Assembly (NCBI GenBank): GCA_004151065.3
Contig: NWUY0300022695.1
Location: 33,753 to 60,412 of the forward strand
Reading direction: 5' to 3'
DNA: 26,660 bases
From: Larix sibirica
Taxonomy: Eukaryota > Streptophyta > Pinopsida > Pinales > Pinaceae
A program made the translations under genes and the position numbers. Numbering within the stretch: the first letter of the stretch is position 1; the number at the start of each line of letters is the position of its first letter. Of the stretch, positions 8,492-16,862 are shown one piece after another. The notes below the pieces were generated by a model. That model was not told the origin of the DNA and made no database searches. It worked only from the letters and a program-made list of their open reading frames with translations.

Positions 8492-10433
8492 ATATCTTAT
8501 ACATGAAGAAACCAAAGTTGGATGAAACATTCAATACTTGGTTTGCACTTCCAAACAATTTTACCAAGGCTTTTCTCAACTATCTACCTTTTAGAAAAGA
8601 TTAGTATCTTTCAATTTATGACTCTCTATATTCTTTAATCCCTTCCAAAACAAACATTAAATCCTTGTTATACACTCCCAACAATTTTACTAAAGGTTTT
8701 CAAAAGTCCTCTACCTTTTATAGAAGTAAGTAATTCCATTTATGACCATTCCTATGTACCATAATCCCTTCCAAAACATCAAATATTCCATATAAATTAA
8801 TCCCTTGCAAAACATCACATATTCCATATAAATTAATCCCTTGCAAAACATCACATATTACAAAGGAAAATAATTCAAAAGTCCTCTACCTTGTAGAAAA
8901 GGAGAGTAATCCTTCATTTATAAATCTCTCTATGTTTTTTAATCCCTTCCAAAATATCAAATATTCCACAGGCGAAATTATTTTGGAAACATTTACTCCT
9001 CATCTTATATATGTTTTTTAATCCCTTCCTAAATATAAATATTCCACATAAGAAATTATTTTGGAAACATTTACTCCTCATCTTATATCTTAGGGTAAAA
9101 AAGAAAGTTGAACTAAAATGGAGACATAAAATGAGAGTTTAAAAGTGCCCTTATTTTCAAATATCTTATTCATGAACAAGTTAAACTTGGATGAAACATT
9201 TGATCCTTGATTATCATTTCCCAATAATTTTATCAAGGCTTTCCTCAAGTACTCTTAGAAAGGAGAGATATCTTTCATTTATAACATCTATGTTCCTAAT
9301 CCCTTCCCAAAATTTAAATATCTTATTCATGAATGAGCCAGACTTGGATGAAACATTTGATGATTGATTAACATTTCCCAATAATTTTATCAAGGTATTC
9401 CTCAAATACTCTTAGAAGGAGAGATATCTTTTATTTATAACCTCGATGTTCCTTAATCCCTTCCCAAAATTCAAATATCTTGTTCATGAACAAGCCATAC
9501 TTGGATGAAAGATTTGATCCTTGATTAACATTTACCAACATATTTATCAAGGTTTTCCTCAAGTCCTCTTAGAAAGGCGAGATATCTTTCATTTATAACT
9601 TCTATGTTCCTTAATCCCTTCCCAAACAAACAATCAATCGCTGTTATGCACTTCCCATCAATTTTACCAAGATTTTTCGAAACTCCTCTACCATTTAGAA
9701 AAGGAGATTCCTTCATTTATGGCACTCTATGTTCCATAATCCCTCCCAAAATATTTTGTTTAAAATCATTATCTACTCATTTTAGGGTCTATCATATAGA
9801 AAGATGCAACAATATAGAGACACAAGATGAGAGATTTACACAGTGATTCAAATCAAATATATTATTCATAAAAGAATCAAACTTAGATGAAACATTCAAT
9901 TCTTCTTTTATAACTTCTATGTTCCTTAATAACCTCTATAACCTCTATGTTTCCTTAATCCCTTCCCAAACAAACATTCAGTGCTTGTTATGCACTTCCC
10001 AACAATTTTACCAAAAAATTTTGAGAGTCTTCTACCTTTAAGAAAAAATCCTTCATTTATGACAGTCTCTATGTTCCATTACCCCCCAAAATATTTTGTT
10101 TAAAATCATTTTCTACTCATCTTAGGATCTATCAAAAAGAAAGATTCAATATTATAGACACAAGATGAGAGACTTACAAAAAGTTATTCAAATCAAATAT
10201 ATTATTCATAAACATAATCAAACTTAGATGAAACATTCAAATCTTTTTTTGCACTTTCAAATTTACCACATTTTTTAAAAAATTCTTTACTTTTAAAAAG
10301 AAATATAATCCTTATTTTATATTATTAAAAAATACTTCGTATATTTACCAAGAAATATTTACAACCACTCTATCAATGTTCCTTAATCCCTTCAAAAAAC
10401 ATAGAGTAATTTCAAATATGAAAATATTTTTCT
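8492..10433. repeat. Mosaic tandem-repeat array
   Basis: Related units recur through about 1.9 kb, each marked by a TTAATCCCTTCCCAAA core. A regular stretch has period 157 (CTTGGATGAAA at 9186, 9343 and 9500). A longer unit has period about 344 (core at 9611 and 9955). Smaller inner repeats are a roughly 38-bp unit at about 8785-8855 and a 79-bp unit at about 8935-9085. No coding sequence is evident; minus frames that open here recur with the units (MRNTLIKLL and MKESPFLNG types) and are repeat by-products. Confidence 0.85.
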
Positions 10434-10502
10434 GGCTGCAAAGATGAAGTGGAAGATANTTCAAAAAACATAGAGTAATTTCAAATATGAAAATATTTTT
10501 CT
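10391..10502. other. Exact 43-bp duplication flanking an N: probable assembly seam
   Basis: 10391-10433 and 10460-10502 are identical over 43 nt. Between them are 26 nt ending in the only N of the window (10459). The intervening GGCTGCAAAGATGAAGTGG has no relative nearby. This is the pattern of two overlapping contig ends joined without being merged. Confidence 0.8.
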
Positions 10503-10539
10503 TGAAAACATTTTCTGTTCATGTTAATACTTATGGAGG

Positions 10540-10715
10540 CATTAAAACAAAGACACCAAGTAAGAGAATTAAAAAACATTAAAACAAAGAAATCGAGTGA
10601 GAAAAATAAAAACATTAGAACAAAGACATCCACTGAGAAAAATAAAAAACATTAAAACAAGACATCCAGAAAAATAAAAAAAATTAAAACAAAAACGTCC
10701 AGTAAGAAAAAAAAA
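10540..10715. repeat. A-rich tandem repeat, ~36-bp unit, about five copies
   Basis: Units start CATTAAAACAAAGA or close variants at 10540, 10577, 10613, 10650 and about 10682. Each ends in an A-rich run. Lengths drift from 37 to about 32 bp. Confidence 0.85.
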
Positions 10716-10790
10716 AGAAACTAATTGTTAATTCTCTACTCCTTATTATTTTGGTGGATTATTTTTTAGGCCTAGAATCCTAGTGCTCGT

Positions 10791-10914
10791 GATCACCATT
10801 GAACTAATTCCTTTTGGTTTTGAAAATTTATTCGCAATCCTAACTTGCTCATGATCATCATTGAACTAATTCCTTTTGGTTTTGAAGATTTATTCGCAAT
10901 CCTAACTTGGCACC
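10791..10914. repeat. Tandem duplication, 62-bp unit
   Basis: Units at 10791-10852 and 10853-10914, each starting GATCA(C/T)CATTGAACTAATT, differ at only a few positions. Confidence 0.88.
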
Positions 10915-11055
10915 ATTGCTTGTTACCACAATGGAGGAACATAATATTTGGGTTAGCAAGTGATAAGTGGACAACAAGGTACATAGAAAAAAAAAGGTGT
11001 AGACAAAATTTGCAAACAAGGTTCTCATGACAAACAGCCCCAACTTATCACTACA

Positions 11056-11620
11056 GGTACTCTTATAGTTTTCATGGTCCTTCAAAACCCCATAAGGTAT
11101 TCTTAGATTTTATTGGATTAATCTATTGGTCATTCAAACCCCACTAAGTATTCTTATAGGTTTTCATGGTCCTTCAAAACCCCATAAAGTATTCGCAGAT
11201 TTCAATGGACTCTTATAGTTTTCATGGTTCTTCAAAACCCCATAAAGTATTCTTAGATTTTAATGGACTAATCTATTGGTCCTTCAAACCCCCATTAAGT
11301 ACTCTTATAGTTTTTCATGGTCCTTCAAAACGCCATAAAGTATTCTCAGATATCAATGGACTAATCTATTGGCCCTTCAAACCCCCATTAAGTACTCTTA
11401 TAGTTTTTAATGGTCCTTCAAAACCCCATAAAGTATTCTCAGATTTCAATGGAATAATCCACATTGGTCCTTCAAAACCCAGTAAGTATTCCTATATTTT
11501 TCTCCATGGTCCTTCACAACCTTGTGAAATATTCTTATATGTTGCGCATCACCTATGAAGTGTTCTTAAATTTTTGCGAATCCTTCAAAACCGCATGAAG
11601 TGTTCATATATTTTTGCCAT
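11056..11620. repeat. Minisatellite, 91-93-bp unit
   Basis: The motif ACTCTTATAG followed by CATGGTCCTTCAAAACC recurs at about 11059, 11150, 11209 (a short unit), 11301 and 11394, then decays to about 11620. Within each unit a second half, CTATTGGTCCTTCAAACCCC, resembles the first, so the unit is itself an old duplication. A plus frame of 130 codons (11166-11558) is open through it because two successive units are 92-93 bp. It translates into repeats of HGPSKPHKVFSDFNGLIYW and is not supported as a gene. Confidence 0.85.
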
Positions 11621-12232
11621 CATATACAAGAGCTATTTCTTATATGTTTTCCATCTACCAGAGTTGTTTCATATATGTTTTCCACTTATAATACCTGTTT
11701 CATGGATTTTATAGGAGCCTTCATGAGCACTAATGTGCTGGCAATAGTAACTAGAAACTCTTCATCATAAACCACAAACTCCTTTCATTAAAAAAACGAG
11801 TCAAAATTCAATCAATAATCCTTGTCAACATCATTTAACAATCCTCCTTCAACTGTCCACATTCCCTGGTATGCAATTCATCGTCGGTTAACCAATGGAT
11901 TTTAGACCCCCACCACACCATGTTTACTTAAGGTCGCATATCTTCATAACAAATTTTTGGTTGCAGTTGTCTTGTATACATCCTTAGATTGGTGGTATTA
12001 TAAACTAGTTTAGAGTTTCTAAGGCCGTACATACTATTTTGTGTCCGTACTTCTTTTTGTGGGATGTTTTTATCATGTCCACAATTTACATACTAGTGTT
12101 CCTGAGATGTAAGCAGATTGACAGATGTACTTTTTTTAAACCATAAAAACTTCACATCCCAGAGGTAATTGCCTTGACCCTTATTTTCTTGTACTTTGTT
12201 CAGATAAATTGCAATAAGTGGTAAGTGTTTAT
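11621..12232. other. Intergenic, nothing recognised
   Basis: AT-rich sequence without long frames, RNA genes or clear repeats. The first 80 bases keep weak echoes of the minisatellite (repeated TATATGTTTTCCA). Confidence 0.5.
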
Positions 12233-13625
12233 AAACAATAACTGACAGAAAGTGCATATAAAACATGGTCTGCTCCATCAATTGTTTGCAAGACTCGACC
12301 ATCAGCCTCTTTTCATGTATCTAAGATTTCTTTGAACGCAAACTCGTGACACTCATTAGTATTTTTCCTTTCAGGTTCGTGGCTCTGCAACGGCACAATT
12401 AATCATCGAACTCATCTCAGAACACATTCCAAAATATTTGTTTGTTAGATCATGACAGACAGCACTGAGAATTTTATCTTCATAATGAGGCATATAGTTC
12501 GATAGACCATGAGCCAATTGTTCGAACCTTATACTGCATTTGGAAAATAATTCTTACAGAAATACCAACCCGAATTCATTTGCATCAAAAGGGTTCAATT
12601 TTATGAGTAGAGAGTATACAATTGAAACAAATATGACCTTGGAAGCGTGTGCCGCAACAAGGATAGTACATCTTTTACACTTACAGGTAAACCCCAACAC
12701 TTAGAAACAATAACTGAAAAAACAGCATATAAATCATGGTGTACTCCATTAATTGTTTGCAAGACGGTGACCATCGGCCTCTTTTCATATATCTAACATT
12801 TCTTTGAAAGCGAACTCGTGACACTCATTAGTATTTTTCCTTTCAGGTTCGTGGCATTGCTCTGCAACGGCACAATTAATCATCGAATTCATCTCAGAAC
12901 TCATTCCAGAATATTTGTTTGTTAGATCATGATTGACAGCACCGATAGAATTTTATCTTCATAATGGGGCATATAGTTGGATAGACCATGAGCCAATTGT
13001 TCGCACCTTATACTGCATTTGGAAAATGATTCTTACAGAAATACCAACCCAGATTCATTTGAATCAAATGAGTTCAATTTTATGAGTAGAGAGTACAATT
13101 GACACAAATATGGCCTTGGAAGCGTGTGCTGCAACAAGGATAGTACATCTTTTACACTTATATGTAGACCCCAACACTTAGAAACAATAACTGAAAAAAC
13201 AGCACATAAATAATGGTGTACTGCATTAATTGTTCGCAAGACAGTGACCATCGGCCTCTCTTCATATATCTAACATTTCTTTGAATGCGAACTCGTGCCA
13301 CAATTAATCATAGAATTTATCTCAGAACTCATTCCAAAATAATTGTTTTGTTGGATAATGATTGACAGCAATGATACTATTTCATCTTCAGAATGGTACA
13401 TAGAGTTGAATGGACCATGAGCCAATTGTTCGCATCTTATACTGCATTTTGGAAAATGATTCTTACAGAAATACCGACCCAAACTCACTTGAATCAAATG
13501 GATTCAATTGTATTGGGCGAGTATACAATTGAGACAAATATGGCTTTGGAAGCGTGTCCTGCAACAAGGATAGTGCATCTCTGACACTTATATGTAAACC
13601 CAATACTTATATGTATACCCACAAT
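12233..13625. repeat. Triplicated ~475-bp unit
   Basis: Three head-to-tail copies start at AAACAATAACTGA: 12233, 12705 and 13182 (steps of 472 and 477). Each holds CTCGTG near its start, ATGAGCCAATTGTTCG in the middle and GCAACAAGGATAGT towards the end. The third copy lacks about 54 bp after 13297 and is the most divergent. The block ends around 13605-13640, where CAAAGAACAATCAATGA echoes the unit start. A segment of the first copy looks like a decayed exon (12375-12686). Confidence 0.87.
12375..12686 (+). pseudogene. Decayed exon-like segment, family unknown
   Basis: The segment is bounded by a good splice acceptor (TTTTTCCTTTCAG before 12375) and a donor (TTACAG/GTAAAC after 12686), and is exactly 104 codons long. 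In the frame starting at 12375 it reads VRGSATAQLIIELISEHIPK, then a stop-rich middle with five stops, then a clean 58-codon stretch from 12513 containing MSREYTIETNM and EACAATRIVHLLHLQ. The second and third copies have lost the donor and shifted frame. I do not recognise the protein. It may be a remnant of a cellular gene or chance, and the bracketing splice-like sites are the main reason to list it. Confidence 0.3.
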
Positions 13626-13754
13626 CAAAGAACAATCAATGATAAATTTGTGCTGAGCACCAAAATAATTAGCTGCCAAAAAGGTATGACTTTCTCAAAA
13701 TTCCGTCAAATGAAATGCCAAGGTCATACAAAAATTTCTTACAGAAATTTGCTA

Positions 13755-13880
13755 AGCTGTGGTTTAGTGGTTGAGATTGAGTGTTGCCACAACAATGTCC
13801 TAAGTTCAAAACTCGACGAACATAGAGCCCTGACCATGTTGTATGAGTTGGCCAAGTTGACAGCCTCGACATCAAAGTGA
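13755..13880 (+). repeat. tRNA-derived SINE-like fragment
   Basis: GTGGTTTAGTGGTTGAG (13759-13775) resembles an A box and AAGTTCAAAACTC (about 13802-13814) a B box of a polymerase III promoter, at tRNA-like spacing. No cloverleaf can be completed, and no poly(A) end or target duplication was found. Confidence 0.4.
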
Positions 13881-15231
13881 GCTTCACTGCAATAATGTGG
13901 AGTTGGGGTTCAGAGCTCACCATAGATCAAAATACAGGCACTTTATTAAGGGATCTTCAGATTTTGAAACTCGCAAGAGGCATGCTTTATCGATAAAACC
14001 AGTGTAAATGTGATTTTGTATTTGCGTGGCCTTGTCTAAATTTTAGTGCAGTGACCATTCTAGGCTAAATCCTCAATATACAAATAGATATGTTTGTTTA
14101 CAATACTAGGAAAATGGATATGTGATTCAATAGAATTCCAGTTATGTTCTTTGATTAAATGTGTCTTTGATTGCTATAAAGATTCATTCTTCTACCCATT
14201 AGTTTTCAATAGGCACTATTATTAAATGAAATCCCTGGCATTACACAATGATGAGGTTGTTTCTGTCAAGGCCCCATCGGATCACGTGCTTTTGGTGAAT
14301 AATTTTTTTTCAACTGAAAGAAAGGAAACAATCACAGGCTAGATCATACCTTCTCGAGGTTAAAATTATGTGAAAGGTTAAAACCAAAAAAATATATTGC
14401 AATTTCCAGAAAAGCAAGAATAAATGAAAATACAGCAAGAAAAAGAATCTAGTTATATTCCAGCATTTAAACAAATTTATATCAACAGCATAAAAAAGTT
14501 GATAGCAGAAATACATTGACTATTTGTTGAAGCCCAACAAAGTTACAAACAGCATGCTGGAAAATAAATGTAAAAGGAGGTTATGATATATCATATGTAC
14601 AAAGAAGATATTTTTTACTTGATATATACAGGTATTTGTTAACATGAACTACATTCAAGTACAGGGACCTCGTATATGATAGAGCACTAAGTAATTTCCT
14701 CTCTATACATATTAAGTATAGAGACATTTAAGGAACCTTCCAGATTAATGAAATGAAAAAAAGTTGCATACCTTGGGCTGTTTGATGGGATCCACCTAGT
14801 AGCCAATGGATAGGTAAAAATCTTCAGAGTCAATTTGAACCCACAACAACCTTGCCAATATCGATGAAGTTAATTTCTGAAGATGTATCAACCATACAAA
14901 CTATACTCAATCAACTTACTGTGGATGAATCTTTTTCACTACCTTGACCTGATGTGAGGAAGAGATGTCAGAATGAGAATAGGTAGGGTGGGCATGATGG
15001 TACAAACTAAATTAGCAATACTTTGGGCTCTCTTAGTGCAATACCAAACATGTATGCTTACTCCAAATTTCATAAAGAAATCCTCGAGAAAGGAAACAAG
15101 GAAGGGATCCACATTGGTATTGAAGAAGTTTAAGGCTGAATATTAGGACATATTTGCAGATTCAGTCATCATAGCTATGGTATTTTAATTTAATCTGCAA
15201 GAAAAGATATTGTCGTATGGATGTGATATAC
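13881..15231. other. Intergenic, nothing recognised
   Basis: About 1.35 kb of AT-rich sequence. No frame longer than about 70 codons and no domain-like stretch was seen on either strand. Confidence 0.5.
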
Positions 15232-15410
15232 ACCAGCATAGATCCATCTTAAACCCGGATCTATCAAGCACCGAGAGGGATCAAATTTTTTGTGGTGTAA
15301 CTTTTTTTTCTTGATGCTTAAAAAAATTGAGATAAAAAAAATTACACCTCAATAAATTTGAGGCCATCCAGTGCTTGATAGATCCGGGTTTAAGATGGAT
15401 CTATGCTGGT
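15232..15410. mobile_element. Fold-back MITE with perfect 40-bp inverted ends
   Basis: 15232-15271 and 15371-15410 are exact reverse complements over 40 bp (outer end ACCAGCATAGATCC). The arms continue imperfectly inward: CAAATTTTTTGTGGTGTAAC pairs with a TTACACC...AAATTTG stretch near 15342-15362. Nearly the whole 179 bp can therefore form one hairpin with a small loop near 15315-15330. The size, AT-rich interior and lack of coding sequence fit a miniature inverted-repeat transposable element. No clear target duplication is visible next to the ends, so the superfamily cannot be assigned. Confidence 0.85.
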
Positions 15411-15592
15411 AAGTAAGTTTTAAATTTTATCTCCCCCATACTGGGCTGTAGAGCACCTCGCTACTCTCGGTGCAATAAACTGTTCCAACTTGAAGCTAGA
15501 TAAAAGCATGATTGGCCTTACAAAAAAAGGCCAGAGCACCATTAATTGCCTCCTGGTAAATTGCAAATCTCAAAGTTTGCTGTCAATTTGGT

Positions 15593-15788
15593 CTAGTTCA
15601 AGTGGTAGAGGAGAGGTTGTTATCCTTCCCACCTGGGTTTAAATCCCAGGTGTGACAATTAGCTCTTCATGAGCCAATTGCTGAATGGGGATTTTTGTAA
15701 TCTATATGTTGATTGGGTTTCACACGGGACCAGCAAATCTCATTCTTGCTAAGAGGCTGAAGGGTGGGAGCCTGGCAACACGGGGAAA
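15593..15788 (+). mobile_element. tRNA-derived SINE-like element
   Basis: GGTCTAGTTCAAGTGGTAGAG (15595 onward) fits a degenerate A box. GGGTTTAAATCCC (about 15636-15648) is a near-consensus B box with a stem, at tRNA spacing. A unique body follows and ends in ACACGGGGAAAAAAA (15779-15788), like a short poly(A) tail. It is not a tRNA gene: there is no acceptor stem or anticodon arm. No convincing target duplication was seen. Confidence 0.6.
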
Positions 15789-16284
15789 AAAATCTTTAAG
15801 TTAGCACAGGCCAGTATTAAACTCTAAAACCGGAGAACCAAAACAGGTGTTTCACTTTCACACACTATGTTTTGCCAAAAACTGGGGGCAGGGAAAACAG
15901 AGGGACGAGTTTTGGAGATGGCTGAAGCAAACTCCCAAAATAGGAAATTATAGATAATATTATAAAAAACAATTTTATTATGAATGCTTTAGCACTAAAC
16001 GAAACATACCATTACACTATTTAGGTGAATCATTGCTTCTCATTATTACATGAAAAAGAAAATGAAATGATAAATGCAAACAACATCCTCTGACATGATA
16101 TAAATTTAAATTTTGAGTCCTAGATAGATCATTCATGATACAAAAATTATAATAAATGATGAATATACATCTTACATGCAAAATGAAAATTTAGGGCTTT
16201 GTAAGGGGATGAGGGCCTTTACAAATATAGCGGGACACTTCTATTAAAAAGGGGGTAAAGGCAAAAACAGCTTTGCTTTTATTC
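15789..16284. other. Intergenic, nothing recognised
   Basis: AT-rich sequence beyond the 3' side of the KPNB1 gene. No coding or repeat feature seen. Confidence 0.45.
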
Positions 16285-16480
16285 TCTTTTGGGGACCATT
16301 AGGCCCTGTAGTGGGGATGCCAGTGGGATCAAGATTCATGACGCGTCCCAGCATCCCTTTTCGCAGGGGACATCCCCAGTACAGCCACGTCCCTGTGCTG
16401 TCCCCTGCCGATCGCAAATAGGACATCCCCGAGGTATGGCCCTGACCGCAAAATGCAGCGAACACTGCTTTCACACCAAG
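16285..16480. other. GC-rich patch downstream of KPNB1
   Basis: Base composition shifts sharply to GC-rich with repeated GGGGA and TCCCC words (GGGGATGCC, GGGGACATCCCC, CATCCCCGAGG). The local inverted symmetry lets both strands hold frames of about 75-80 codons. No protein family is recognised. It may be a fragment of another transposon that lies within or beyond the 3' UTR. Confidence 0.45.
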
Positions 16481-16617
16481 AATCATCATTGGTGTTACTA
16501 TTTTGACTCTGACTGAACATAGACCTAGGATCTGCTTTCAAATTCATGAATGCAGTAAAATCACCCTTGATAACCTGATTAACAAGAGAGACTCGTAAAA
16601 GACCACAATTTCTGGAC

Positions 16618-16623
16618 TTTATT
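16618..16623 (-). terminator. Candidate polyadenylation signal for KPNB1
   Basis: The minus strand reads AATAAA about 240 nt past the KPNB1 stop codon. Plant poly(A) signals are loose and other candidates exist further on (for example minus AATAAA at 16283-16278), so this is only the nearest canonical hexamer. Confidence 0.4.
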
Positions 16624-16862
16624 GCCTAGGGAGCAAAGAGACCAGAATTTAGAAAAGACGGGGATTAAAACCCCGAATTCTCTTGACCGAATCCAGCATC
16701 TCAAGCTGATGCTTTGCAATAGTAGGGGATTTCAACCACGTTAACAAACTCCATAGCATTGCCTTCATTTGACATACAGCAAGGAGCCAGTAATTTGGTT
16801 GGAAAGAAACCCAAGGAAGTCAAAAGTAGTCAAACAAACCAATGTATTTTAGACCAGAAAAA

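Noticed and set aside
11166-11558. Open plus-strand frame of 130 codons
   Set aside because: It is the translation of a 92/93-bp minisatellite; there is no promoter, splice context or domain. Listed as a repeat.
13554-13923. Overlapping frames of 84-108 codons on both strands
   Set aside because: They span the end of the third ~475-bp repeat and a SINE-like piece. The reading changes character at the junction, so they are chance frames.
15225-15417. Target-site duplication for the fold-back MITE
   Set aside because: The flanks (GATATAC and AAGTAAG) share no convincing direct repeat, so no superfamily was assigned.
15593-15665. Possible tRNA gene (B-box-like GGGTTTAAATCCC)
   Set aside because: No acceptor stem, no anticodon stem and no D-arm geometry can be drawn. 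It fits a tRNA-derived SINE head better.
16244-16547. Three overlapping 72-81 codon frames on both strands
   Set aside because: All come from the GC-rich patch, whose composition reduces stops in every frame. No family resemblance.
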